A stretch of 64,000 bases of DNA. Origin: Tenodera sinensis. Lineage: Eukaryota; Arthropoda; Insecta; Mantodea; Mantidae. The stretch covers positions 48,918,839-48,982,838 of the forward strand of contig CM060974.1 in assembly GCA_030765045.1 (NCBI GenBank), written 5' to 3'. This document shows, in pieces, positions 1 to 11,400 of this stretch. A program made the position numbers and the translations under genes. Below the pieces are notes generated by a model. It saw only the letters and a program-made list of their open reading frames with translations, was not told the DNA's origin and did not search any database. Numbering within the stretch: position 1 is the stretch's first letter; the number at the start of each line of letters is the position of its first letter.

Positions 1-296
1 CTCTTTCTGTCAACTGTTTTTTGTAAAACTTAACTTGCTTCCATGGAACTTCAAAACACATTTTCACTGAAGTGTTCACATTGAATGTGTGGGTGGAATA
101 TAAAATTTACCCTAGATATGTAGCACAGGGAGTAAATATGTGGTTGGTATTTGATCCACCCTCGTATAAGGGTGTAAAACCACCACAGTATCTGTGGATT
201 CAATCATACAACACGTTTCAGTATGTTATTTCATATACTCAATATTATATTCCCATTTCTATCACTTCAAGACATCCGCTACAACATAAACGTGAT
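1..296. other. AT-rich sequence, no gene recognised
   Basis: I see no coding pattern or known repeat signature here. It lies left of the Helitron-like element and has no counterpart left of copy B. Confidence 0.4.
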
Positions 297-664
297 GCTA
301 ATCTTATATATTTAAATGAGCAATTCTTGTATATAAATATATTCCTCGTAACTTGAAAACGGCTCTAATGACTTCCATCAAATTTTGTATTCAGATAGGG
401 TTTTGCTTTTTAAGTTCATCTATATAGGTGTAACTCCCGAAAAACGCGATTTTACATAAAAAATAACATTTTTTATTCCTGCTTCTACAATGCAATTCTT
501 GTATATATATTCCCGGTATTTCAGAAACGGCTCTAAAGATTTGGTTAAATTTTTGTATACATGCCTATCACATTCACAGTGTTTTCTCTACTCACTTTTA
601 TGTAACACATTCACACTTCTTTCTCTACACACTCTTCTATAAACAATTTTCCATAGAAAACGTG

Positions 665-671
<7 letters not shown>

Positions 672-705
<34 letters not shown>
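672..705. repeat. (CA)n microsatellite
   Basis: Pure CA dinucleotide run inside the Helitron-like element. The copy-B counterpart near 34,397 is much shorter. Confidence 0.95.
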
Positions 706-708
<3 letters not shown>

Positions 709-1740
709 CATTCTTATTCCCAGTTTTGAAATGTCATATCATGTTAGGTATGTTTGAAATAGATATGCCATTACATTCACACTTGTTTTCTCCTCTCACT
801 TTTAGGTAATACATTTGCATCTCTTACTCTACTCACTCTTCTAAAGAAGTCATACAATCTTCCGTATGTTTGAAATAGAAATGCCACATATTATATTCAT
901 ACTGTTTTCCTTACACACTTTTAGGTAACATTCACATCTCTTTCTACTCACTCTTCTACAAATAGGACATACAATTTTGTGCATGTTTGAAATAGAAATG
1001 CTATGTACTACATTCACACTGTTTTCTCTACTTACTTTTGGGTAACACATTCATAACTGTTTCTCTACTCACTCTTCTAGAAATAAGTCATGCAATTTTC
1101 TGTAGTTTGAAATAGAAATGCTGCAAATTACATTCACAGTGTTTGAAACAGAAACACAATGTATTACATTCATACTATTTTCTCTAATCACTTTTATTTT
1201 ACTTAGCAATTCACATGTTATTCCTATCGTTTATCAACTTCATACATACCGACGCCCATACATGACGTATGTTGAAGAATGAGTAAACTCCAAAGCCAGT
1301 TGACCGATCGCCACGAAGATTGACATATCTAAGTGTTTTCATGACGAAGGCTTTTATGGAATGCATTATACCACGCAACGTATTACGTTCACATGGTTTT
1401 CTCTACTCAATTTGCTCTTACCTAACATGCTACTCCCTCTTCTAAAAGCAGTCCATACATTTTCCCATACATTTCAAATATAAGTGCAACGTATAACATC
1501 CACACGGTTTTTATGCTAATTTTTCTTTAGTAAAACACAATCACATTTCTTTCACTACTCCCGCTTCCACGAATAATTAAGAAAAATTCATACATTTTCT
1601 ATGTGATTGAAATAGAAATGTGCAGTACATTCACAAGGCTTTATCAATAAGCTTTTTTCCTGTAGTCTTTATTCTTCAACAGTGCTTTTGTTAGTGTGGC
1701 CCCAGTGTTTTAATAAACAAACAAAAATACAAATGTTAGC

Positions 1741-2112
1741 CAAAATGGACATAATGAAGAATGAAATGAATTCGGGAATGCAACAGAGGAAACAAATATG
1801 AAAGCTGAGTTGGCAAAATGTAAACTCGGAATAGAAAATATGGTCACAAAAATGGACAAAATGGAATAAAAAATGGATGCCAAATTGAAAGTGTAAACTC
1901 CGAAATGGAAAAGATGAAGTCGGGAATGTCCAATATGAAGTTAGATCTATCGGAGAATACTAATGAGCGACTGGCCGGGGTTAACGAAACCATGGAAGAA
2001 CTCATCGAAAATATGAAGGAAGTTGGCCAATGTGTTAATGCCCTGGAGTCAATCGCAGCAGCAAAGAACTGAACTCCATAATGGAACAAATGCTCGACAA
2101 AAAATTCAAATA
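1741..2112 (+). pseudogene. Decayed coiled-coil ORF within the Helitron-like element
   Basis: Conceptual translation in shifting frames gives a Met/Lys/Asn/Glu-rich heptad-like protein: MLAKMDIM near the start, then KLRNRKYG-type segments in the related copies, then NTNERLAGVNETMEEL. Stops and frameshifts break it here. Related versions are at 35,475-36,130 (plus) and 28,720-29,100 (minus), where about 90 residues stay open. The heptad character resembles the coiled coil at the start of some retroelement Gag-like proteins, but no catalytic or zinc motif is visible, so the function is unknown. Confidence 0.4.
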
Positions 2113-2371
2113 GGTGGATATCGATGGGGCAGCCCTGCGTTCAGCAGTAGACGTTTTTGAACTGAAATGATGGTGTTTATGAAATACTGGTATGTATTTC
2201 TATATCTCTTGTATCTCGGAAATGACTCTTAATAATGGCGACAAAAATTATTATTTAGTTAACGTTTTGCCTTTCAGGTTTATCTAAGTATCACCTCCCC
2301 CCCCAAAAAAAAAAAATTATTTCACAAAAACACAGGCAAAAACGCCGAGCGAAGCTCGTCTGCCCAGGTAC

Positions 2372-2665
2372 TATAAGAATTACAAGTAAAAATAATACAA
2401 GAAGCAAAAGGCTTTTAATTGAAAAGAGTCCAGACTTACCTTGAAGAATTTACTGGAGGGAAGTCCCCATCCTGTAACAGAATAATTCAAATGTTCAGTT
2501 CTACAGAATCATATATACAGACTAAGTTAAAATGGTGCATGACAAAGGATTCATGGTGAAGGTAATAGCTATTAGAAATTAATGCTTTTTCTAAGTGGCC
2601 AAGTTCAATGCAAGAAGCAACAAGAGCTTGCCGGCCTCCTGTGAAACAACCAGAAGCTAAACCAA
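2372..2665. other. Low-copy duplicated sequence, no gene recognised
   Basis: Part of the A/B duplication, matching about 36,377-36,670. No coding signature seen. Confidence 0.4.
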
Positions 2666-2806
2666 TCCGGAAGGTCTGTGGTTCAAATCCCAGTTGTGGC
2701 ATTGAATTTTTAAGTTCCAGTTCTACCTCTCAAATTTTGCCCACACACGACTTGTGTGTTTAAAAACACCAGCAGTAAGTTTATTGGCATAAATAAATAA
2801 TAAGGG
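2666..2806 (+). mobile_element. tRNA-derived SINE (family S2), post-duplication insertion in copy A
   Basis: Contains a pol III B-box-like GGTTCAAATCC, then a body with TTGTGTGTTTAAAAACACCA, ending in TTGGCATAAATAAATAATAA. Copy B reads straight across this point (near 36,676), so about 130 bp were inserted in copy A after the duplication. Relatives lie at 6,769-6,870, about 39,800-39,935 and about 50,049-50,130. No clean target duplication could be read. Confidence 0.6.
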
Positions 2807-3136
2807 CATTGTGTTCCTACCATACCAGGCTCACGCAACACAAAAGTAAATGTTGTCTGGGCCAAACAGATAAGTCTGTGGGCCCTGAACATGTGATTGA
2901 GGCAGTTGCTGAACATGCAGTTAAGTCCAGGATATGTGCATCGTGGCATCAACTACATGACCTATTACAGTGAGAAGTTATTGAAATATATAAGCAACCT
3001 AACAATTTTAATAAGCAGGAAGAGGCATTAAGATTAAACAGCAACTGGCATCCAATCATAAAAAATGAAAAACATTGTAAGAGACAGGAAAGCAGAGCAA
3101 GGCAATCACAAGAGAGACAAAACTCCACCTAACAAT

Positions 3137-3385
3137 CACCTTGCCTCTGCCCACTCTCAACCAATCAGCAGACAATGCACATTGTAGAAATAGAGTGACA
3201 CGGACATGGCAATATCTTCTCTGAGACCTTGACAGCAACACTGAGGATGTCTACTGCAGCTGTAGACAAAACCTCTGGAACATTGATCACCAACAGACCA
3301 CAGCAAAAGAGCCTGAAAGATACTTCATCTTATGATTTCTGCGCTGCCTGTGAATGTCTACGCATTTTAAACGGGTAGGTAATTT
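3137..3385 (+). repeat. Interspersed repeat R283, copy inside duplicated segment A
   Basis: Shares with 5,565-5,847 an upstream CCAATCAG and a core CACTGAGGATGTCTACTGCA followed by ACCTCTGGAACATTGATCAC and CAGACCACAGCAAAA. The same stretch is present at about 37,010-37,265 in copy B, so it predates the duplication. Confidence 0.6.
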
Positions 3386-5135
3386 AGCCTTCCTTGGGGA
3401 CCTGATCAATCATTTTGATAACTTAAATACACATTTACAGGGTAGAGAGCATACCATTGTGCATATGTGTAGTGCTATAACAGCTTTTAAGCAAAAACTG
3501 TCACTAAGGCAAAGCCAATAATTGGCTATATAACAGCCATGCTGCAAAAATCTTACATGTTTAGTTCCAGTTATTTGTGTGCGACATTATTTTTACTGAC
3601 GAAAGTGGCAAATCTTGTGAATTAGGCAGGTTATTGGTTGAGAACCTCAAAATATTATTGTGATTCAGTAGTGCACAGAACATCATTCAAACATTTCAAC
3701 ATAACAAAAGAGTGCAGAAATCATCTCAAACACACACAAGGATACAATAAGACATGTACGTTTTTCAGGAAAAATATTCTAGTTTAGTAAATATATTGTA
3801 CAATTACCTGGAACAAATTAATGATTTGTTTTTTTATTTTTTCAGTGAGCCAAAGTCTTATAAACTTATTTAAATAATTGTTTTTCTTACAGTGCTTCCT
3901 GTACTTGGTAATGTACACACAATGATATATGATAAGAGGCTTCATGCATTAATATAATCCTCTACACATGTGCAATCAGATACAGTTTATTACGAGTCTA
4001 GTGTTTACCTTCAGGAAACATTCAACACATTTTGATGATTCCTTCACCTTCACTGAATCAGGACACACAGTACGAGACCTTCCGATATATTTTAAAAATG
4101 TGTACTTGGACTATTAAACTAATTACATAAGATTTATCCTAGTTTTCTCATATATCAATATATCTTTTAGTGCAAATAAGCCTTCATTTTTTGTGCTATA
4201 TATTTCTCTTCACAGCCTCTGTAGACTAAAGGCCTAAAAGGAATATATTTTCTGGCATTGATGTGCGTACGTATCTGGCAACAACTTCAGAACAAAGGTT
4301 GTTGACATGCATTTCCAAAAAAAGTGGACATTATAGCATTTTATCTGTAGACCAGTACAGGTCTAATGTACTAATAAAACACCCAAAAGTAATTGCTTAT
4401 TCCCCATACTAAATTCATTATGTGGCGTGTATTAGGTTAAGCTAAATTAAAGAGCTTGACACAGAAAGAACAATGTGTGTGCGCAGTGGTTTACTAACAG
4501 CGTCCAACACTTGTCCCCTGTTAAAGATTTTGCCAAGTGCCATGTATGAAGTCAGCTACAAACAGAGAGCTTGAAACAAGAACTGACTTGCTAGTAATAA
4601 CTGTTTGCTTGTAATGTAATACAACTGTTGAATTTTGGTCGCATTAGAGAAAAAATCTTTAGGCTCAGTAAACCGGCATAAAAATAAATTACTTTGGACA
4701 TTTTGTAGATAAATACACTACTATTTCTGATAGTTGATACTATTACAGTCAATACACATGAATCCAGTTTCTCACTCACTCTCGTATTTGCCAGTTAACT
4801 TTATAGTTTTTTGAGCAAGGAATGATGGTTTGTTGTGTAAAGCACAAACATAAACCGTAGATTAATCTGAATACCTAGATCTGTTTCAAGTATAGCAGAT
4901 CAGAGGGTGTTAAGTATCACAGAATATCTTGGAATGATTTCAATAAAAACATCAAGTATCACAATTTTAGGTGAACTATATCTCCATTACTTTCAAGTGT
5001 TCACAAGTCCCATCTGACGTAACACCTTACACAATCAAAAATTACCTTAAAGGCTTACGAATTTTGCATTACATAATTCAAGGTATTATTGGTCCTAGAA
5101 AAAGTTTAATTGTAGTGCAGTTCTACAAAACTTAC
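3386..5135. other. Low-copy duplicated sequence, probably intron
   Basis: Very similar to 37,266-39,034. No open frame with coding character. It lies directly downstream (minus strand) of a splice donor at 5,130-5,135, so if the leader exon is real this is intron. Confidence 0.45.
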
Positions 5136-5555
5136 TTTAATATCATCACACATGTCTTATGTTTCTGTCTCCAGCCACAAAGCTTCTTCTTTAATTTCTA
5201 TTTTGTTATCCATTTCATGACCACTGTTGAATTTCCCTAACTTTGTTACAGAATCCTCTGAAAGAAGCTCTTCCTCGCTCTGTGAGCCAAAGTCTGAAAC
5301 CAGAGTCTCTTCATCAATTACTGCTTTCCTGTCTATCTCCAAATTGTCGCAGCATACAACAGCTTCAGATTTGAGCCCTTTTACAAGAACGAGCCTCTGA
5401 TTTTCTGTTTTGATTGGCACACCACAACGATCCTCCAAAATCACATCACTGTTTTGCTTCATTGTAACAGCCTTGCGAAAGAATTCTGTCTCATTCTGAA
5501 GGGCTGCATCATCTGGGAGAGATTCCTCTTCTTTAATTTTTAGTTGGGTATCCAT
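5136..5555 (-). pseudogene. Leader exon of zinc-finger-type gene, copy A (damaged)
   Basis: Minus strand. The ATG at 5,555 opens MDTQLKIKEEESLPDD, then an acidic region rich in E, D and IKEE motifs. This is the style of the acidic N-terminal exons in insect C2H2 zinc-finger genes. The frame meets TAA at 5,157-5,159, where copy B has TCA, seven codons before a conserved splice donor (exon end at 5,136, then GTAAGT). Compared with copy B it also differs internally near residues 50-66. The 5' part and the splice acceptor seen in copy B are gone: a 283-bp repeat begins just upstream of the ATG, and an LTR remnant replaces the acceptor region. I read it as the decayed duplicate. Spacing and strand match the copy-B exon exactly. 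Confidence 0.65.
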
Positions 5556-5564
5556 TTTAAAATT

Positions 5565-5847
5565 CTAATCCAATCAGAATCTAGTAGCGCCCGAGATGCA
5601 GCTAGCCCCCTCCCACCAACTGCACTGCCTCAGCGAGCCCCAAGCCAATCAGAGAAGACCCCTCCGTGTATAAATTCCGCATCCCAGACAGTGCCTTCAG
5701 CAAGAAGACTTCAACCACGCCACCGATGATGTCCACCGCAGTAGTGGACGAAACGTCTGGACCAAGTTACTCCAGCAGACCACGGCAAATCAGCCCGGAA
5801 GACTCTTTTAGAATATCGAACACTGGCCGTGAAAGCCTACTCCTGCT
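5565..5847 (+). mobile_element. Interspersed repeat R283 with target-site duplication
   Basis: 283-bp insertion flanked by the 12-bp direct repeat CATTTTAAAATT at 5,553-5,564 and 5,848-5,859. Copy B has one copy of the site, near 39,464-39,475. The insert has two CCAAT motifs (about 5,576 and 5,645) and a TATA-like TATAAATTC (about 5,669), then the family core ACGAAACGTCTGGA and CAGACCACGGCA. It lacks an obvious A-tail or pol III boxes. Relatives: 3,137-3,385, 37,010-37,265 and 43,739-43,885 (inverted). Class unknown. Confidence 0.7.
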
Positions 5848-5907
5848 CATTTTAAAATTGTTGCTGGATCTGATGTTGGTATTCTTAATTTAGTTATTTA
5901 TTTATTT

Positions 5908-6759
5908 TGATACCGAAATTTAGATTCAAATCGAATGGGCTTGATAAAGACACGTTTTAATTTAATTGCCGGATTTGAGATTTGCGATAACTGTTGAGTA
6001 ATAACATAGGTAGATAATAGAGTAGGAAGTGTTGTAAGGTAAGCAAAAATATGAGTAAATAATAATCGTTAAATTTATAGGATAAATGCATTATTGGTTT
6101 GAAACTAACGAGTCATGAGTCATACCACATAATTTGAAATTGCCATCAAAATTTAAGATTAGCCAACGTTTGAAAAACTAAGCTAGTTTGAAATTCACGG
6201 TCAAAATTCAGGTCTGCCAACCTTAAAAGTCGCGCGATATGTTTAATAAAATATAAAGAAAACATTGTTTAATCATAGAAAGGTAACTATATATTTGGAA
6301 TTCAAAAAAGGACATGTTTTAATAGAAAGGGACATTTCTAAATTGTGAAAAGGAATGAAATAGTATTTTGGATGCGAGGCTTTCTTTTGATGACGTCATG
6401 AAATTTGAAATCGGGAGGAACGTTTTTTCCTAGCGTGGGGAGACGCCAGTAAGCGTTACCAGATCGGTGGAGAACTTAGCTGTGCACACATGTGAGTTGC
6501 GGTTGCTCTGCGAGGATATATATAGTCGGCATAACTCCCCAAAATGTGTTAAAGAGTTGAGAATAGATAGTCTCCAAAGTTATTCTGGGTGATCTATATT
6601 AAATATACTCGCGCATACCCTGGATTAAAGTTTCATGTTCGAGCATAGCCGGAGCAGAACTACAAGAATCGACAACGGTCGATACGTTAGCACGAAGCAT
6701 TACTTTTCGCTACAATTGGATCCCATACTTGGGGCAACCAAAATATACTTTTCGCCACA
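5908..6759 (+). mobile_element. LTR-retrotransposon remnant (LTR, PBS-like stub, LTR end)
   Basis: Begins TGATACC and ends in ACA, flanked by ATTT at 5,904-5,907 and 6,760-6,763. The first LTR-like unit runs to 6,714 and ends TTTTCGCTACA. Two bases later comes TGGATCCCATACTTGGGG, shaped like a tRNA primer-binding site. About 30 bp further on, TTTTCGCCACA repeats the LTR terminus. TATATATA lies near 6,519. The simplest reading is a retrotransposon whose interior and most of the second LTR were deleted. It replaces about 320 bp of copy B that includes the leader-exon splice acceptor. Confidence 0.55.
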
Positions 6760-6768
6760 ATTTTATTT

Positions 6769-6870
6769 ATTTTGAATATTTCAATTGTGATTCCAGCTCT
6801 TAAACATTGCCCACACACGGCTTGTGTGTTTAAAAACACCAGCATTAGGCTGGTTGGCATAACAAATAAT
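6769..6870 (+). mobile_element. SINE S2 fragment, 5'-truncated
   Basis: Matches the body of family S2 (TTGTGTGTTTAAAAACACCA and GGCATAACAAATAATAA) without the tRNA-like head. Copy B retains more of the 5' end at this position (about 39,800-39,935), so this one was trimmed when the LTR remnant or an accompanying deletion arose. Confidence 0.55.
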
Positions 6871-7673
6871 AACTATCATCAACCATTGTTCAAATCTAAC
6901 CACACAGTAGTACCATTCATTTGCCTTAAACATAACTCTTGAAAAGACTGGAGAAATTCATTGTCACATCCTGGACTGCAATCAAAGTTGTTTGTACATT
7001 TATACCAATACTATTATCACTCTGCTATCTTGTTGACGTATCTGTATGAGCATTTAACTTCGCATCTTTTTCAAGTATCAAGGGAAACCTTGAAGGAAAT
7101 CTCAGATATTAACTTTACCTTAAAATCAATGGATCATTTATTTGCATCGTTTTGTGTTTTAATAATTAATTTGTTCTTTTACACTCATCATGTGTAACAA
7201 ATAAGGTGAAAACTTAAGCACAATACTGGTAATTATAAAGCACATGTAACCATACAGGTCACCTTTGAGGTACTATACCTCTGTAGTTGAAACAATCTTG
7301 AAAGTTTATAGTGATGCTTAAGAGAAGGTTTAACACTTGCATGGACATCTTGCCAGATCAGGTCAGAAAGTAAGAACATAGACTGAGGACAACATACTCC
7401 ATGGTTCGAGTCCCAGGAGTAGATATACTTGTTCAAATCAAATGCAACTTGCCACATTACTCCACACACTTAGCTTATCATAACAATAATGATAATGATG
7501 ATGATGGTGATGATGATATTCAACATAAACCTACATACATTTTGAATAACATGCTGGCTAATAGATTCAGTTAAATTATCAAAATTATATGCACTGCATT
7601 ATAAGTGAAAGGTGAGAGAATATTAACCGCATCATATGTGCTCTTTTTGGACTGCCTCTAGATCTTATTTTAA
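6871..7673. other. Low-copy duplicated sequence, no gene recognised
   Basis: Matches 39,936-40,870. Here the ATG/ATA repeat around 7,485-7,517 is short and mixed; in copy B it is a long (AAT)n. No coding signature. Confidence 0.4.
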
Positions 7674-8440
7674 ACAATGCTGGCCAATCACAGCACAACA
7701 GCGTCCTTTAGAGGCACATGAGGGGAAGGTAGGTGGATCTAAATACCACTTATTTAGTCCTCCCGGCTAGGTCCTGAGACAGAATATTAGAAGACCCCAA
7801 AAGAAAATCGTTCATGTAAATGTTTGTTAAAAGTTTAATTCGTTTTTTGATGTTGGTATGAGATAATTAAATGACGAAAACATGTTGATAACGTTCATTC
7901 TTACGAACAACTAAGCTTGCACAAAGACGTCATAAATCTTTCCATATTTGCTTTTAATATATGTGTATAAATATTAGAATTGTTTGTCTTCCATAATAAA
8001 AGTAGGGCAGGAGGATTAGGGATCGCTTTCCTAACGAGAAAGAACTATTTGATGAATAGCGCGGATGAATATGAAAAAGGCGGTGTCGCGTCAAACGACG
8101 CCAGAAAACAGTTCACTAGCGTCTCCGTATCCGGCATGGATGGACGCATTTTTATGTGTACGCGTCATGAAATAGTAAAAGTGAATTTACTAAGTGTTTA
8201 GAGACCTTTAATTAAATTTCGGCGATGCTAGGGAAGTTGATCCCCTAAAATAAGACTTTCTACTGTGATATGATTTAAAAATTGTGAACAAGAAGGTGCA
8301 AATAAAATGTTTGACTAAAGTTAAACCCGAGTGTATGTTCATTCCATCCGTTACCAAGCCCTGAGATCACAAAGATCTCATTAGCGTAAAGACACAGCGA
8401 CATTAATAATTGCAAAAACCGCACCAGTCCGATGGACCCG
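7674..8440 (+). mobile_element. LTR-like sequence of the TGAGAC...TCTCA family, copy-A-specific
   Basis: From about 7,779 (TGAGACAGAATATT) this resembles, at lower identity, the LTR-like units at 14,057 and 42,341. It shares ACAGAATAT, AAGACCCCAAAAG, a TATA-like TGTATAAATA, a late AATAAA and a closing TCTCA followed by a related CGCACCAG stretch. At 42,341 the same unit precedes a gag-like frame, so it is probably a Ty3/Gypsy-type LTR. The first ~105 bp, which contain CCAATCAC, are unassigned. The whole block is missing from copy B. Confidence 0.5.
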
Positions 8441-11400
8441 TTGACCAACGATAGGTGTGGTCCCCCTTTTAAAATGGGGGTTTAAGTCGGGTGATGTAAC
8501 CGCCACATTGTAAAACTGGTGCCCGTTAAGAAAACAGTTACATGAAAGCCCCATACATGAGTATGAATCCTAAAGATAAACATTCCGGAGTTAAAACTGT
8601 CCCCCAATCGGATCTCCAGGTGCGGACATCTTTAGGCAAATTTCATCACAATTCCAATACTTTAAGAATTCTACAACGGAATGCAGGAGGCATGTCCCAG
8701 CCTAAAAAACAAGAGCTAATGAAAATATTAAAAGACCAAGATATAGATGTCTTCACAGTACAAGAAGCCAATATATCAGAAGAGCAGGAAATATACTTTG
8801 AAATGGATCAGTACACTACACATATACTTCCAAAAGCTCGTCAAATTGCAAGTGGTATTCTTACAGGAATTAAAAGAAATATGAAAGCTACTATTCAAAT
8901 CCAAAAAACAATGGAAGAACAAGATAAATAAGAAATAGTTAAAATTGAAGTATGGAAAAGTAAATACCACTATAGAATTTATAGTATCTACAATCCTCCA
9001 GACAATACACTAGATCTAAATTCTATTCCCATAGAACCCAAAAGTATTTTAATAGGTGATTTTAATGCACACTCCCTTAGGTGTGGCTACAGAGATATAA
9101 ATTCAGCAGGAAGACTCATAGAACACCTATTAAACTTATCAACAATGCAATTAATATTTAATCCAAATGATCCTCCCACTTACCTTCATTATAATGGTTC
9201 GGGTACAAATCCTGATCTTCTGATGGTGTCATCTGACATAATGGACAATACAAAAAGAGAAATAATAGAAGACCCAGGTTCAGGCCACAGAATCACCATA
9301 AACTACATAAGAGGTCTAATAAACAAAAGTAACAAACCAAAAATTAAAAATTCTTGGAATTTTAACAAAGCAGATTGGTCCAGTTTCCAAAATGAGATAG
9401 AAGGGAAGTGTAGTATACTGTTAGAATCAGAGTTCAAGTCAACAGATGAAATGAATAAAAAAATTTGTGAAATATTATTGACAGCAGCCAAAACACATAT
9501 CCCCAAAGGAAAGTTAAAGAAATATAGCTACTTTTGGTCTCCATCTTTATCTAAGTTAAAACACAAAAGAAATATGTTGTTAGCAAGAAATATAGAAAGA
9601 GTCAAAGCCGAAAGAACCAAGTGTCCAGATGATGGACAAAACTGGAGAAGAAAAGCAGCCATTTTTAAGAAAGAATTAATTACAGCAAAGAGGACCAGTT
9701 TCACAAATTTTGTAGAACATATGGACTATAGGAAAGATGGAAATAAAATATACAAATTTCTTAATAAAACAAAATTATCAAAAAATACAACTGAACCATT
9801 AAAACATAATAACAAAAGCTTAACTACAGATAGGGAAATAGCAGAATCCCTTAACAAGTTTTATCCTCAGTCACAAAGAATACCCCAATCATATAAAAAA
9901 CAAGATAAAGCTATCCAAAAACTATCACAGAAACGAATGAGCCAAAAGATACACGAAATGATATTTTTATTCAGGATTTTAACGAAACAGATCTAGATTG
10001 AGCAATAGAACAATTACAGAACAAAAAATCTCCAGGACCTGACAAGATCCACCCAGAGTTTATTAAACACCTTGGCAGGAAAGGAAAAGAAATCCTACTT
10101 AAACTGTATAACACGTGTTGGAGAATGACTGTGCCTTCCGACTGGAAAAAAGCCATTATCATCCCGATTTTAAAGAAAAACAAACCATCAAATAATATTA
10201 ATAGTTTCAGGCCAATATCTTTGATCAGTATTATTGCAAAAGTGATGGAAAGAATGGTGGCATCTAGACTTAACTGGTTCCTAGAATATTACAACTTATT
10301 TAATAGTTCACAGATCGGCTTCAGACAGAATCATAGTACAAGTGAAAATGTACTCCTACTAAGCCAAGACTTCAAGGAAGTTTTCAATAGAAAGGAGGAT
10401 ACCTTGGCAGTATTCATTGATTTTAAATCAGCATATGACTCAGTCTGGAGAAACAAATTAATTGATAAGTTGCAATCAATAGGTGTGAAAAATAACATGC
10501 TTAAATGGATAACTCAGTTTATTTCACAACGATTTTGTGCCACATAATATAATACATACATTTCTAAATATAAACAAACACACCGAGGACTTCCACAAGG
10601 TGCTGTTCTGAGCACAACACTCTTTAACATATATATAAATGACCTTCCATCAATAATAAAAACTTCAGAAACCAAAATTGCTTTATTTGCTGACGATGTA
10701 GTCATTTAAACTGCAGGCTCTCCAAAAAAACCTGAATTAATTAAAGACAGAATAGAAACAGCCCTAAACAAAGTACATGAATGGAGCTCCAAAAACCTCA
10801 TGACTATCAATGTGGAAAAAACAAATTATGAATTATTTACACTAAAATACAAACCAGTTAATATTAACATAAATTATAATGGTAAACCACTCAAAGCAGT
10901 TGATGATGCCAAATACTTAGGCATCACTTTCGACAGAAAGCTAAGTTGGAAAAAACATATAACAAACATCTCAGAAAAGGTTGAAAAGAAACTGCAAACC
11001 CTGAAAAGGTTAGCTGGTGCTAAATGGGGCTGCTCAAGGAGAGTCCTTAACACAACATACAAAATGTACGTTAAACCAAACCTCTAGTACTGTTCTGAAG
11101 CTTTAATAACAGCAGCAAATGCTAACATCAATAAACTTGAACAAATACAAAATCAGGCTCTTCGCCTAATCACTTGAGCAGTCAAATCCACTTCTATTGA
11201 TGCCATGCTTGCCTTAACACGGACTCCATCAATAACAACAAAAATATAGGAACAAGCATTGCTCCAACACGAGAAAATGTTACGACTGCCAAACTCTAAA
11301 TGGACAGAAGAGAACCTCCCCCCTTCAATCCTTAAAACTCATGGTAGTTTCCTAGAAAAGGTAACACAGATTAAATCCAAATTGAACATTCCTAACACCA

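Larger units (their letters stand above)
297..2371 (+). mobile_element. Helitron/Helentron-like non-autonomous element, copy A
   Basis: The left end carries an ATATATTTAAATGAGCAATT motif, and an inverted copy of that motif ends the related element near 31,470. The right end is a short hairpin, CGAGCGAAGCTCG, followed by a CCCAGGTAC-type terminus. This hairpin-plus-terminus layout, with GGCTCTAA modules and a CA microsatellite inside, is how I remember arthropod Helitron-like elements, but no Rep/helicase is present. The interior has several degenerate direct repeats built on 'ttgaaatagaaatgc', 'ttacattcacac' and 'ctactcactcttct'. Near the right end (about 1,740-2,110) is a broken methionine- and lysine-rich coiled-coil-like frame. 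The same layout recurs at 34,075-36,376 (direct) and about 28,465-31,475 (inverted). The class assignment is inference; the repeat family itself is seen directly. Confidence 0.55.
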
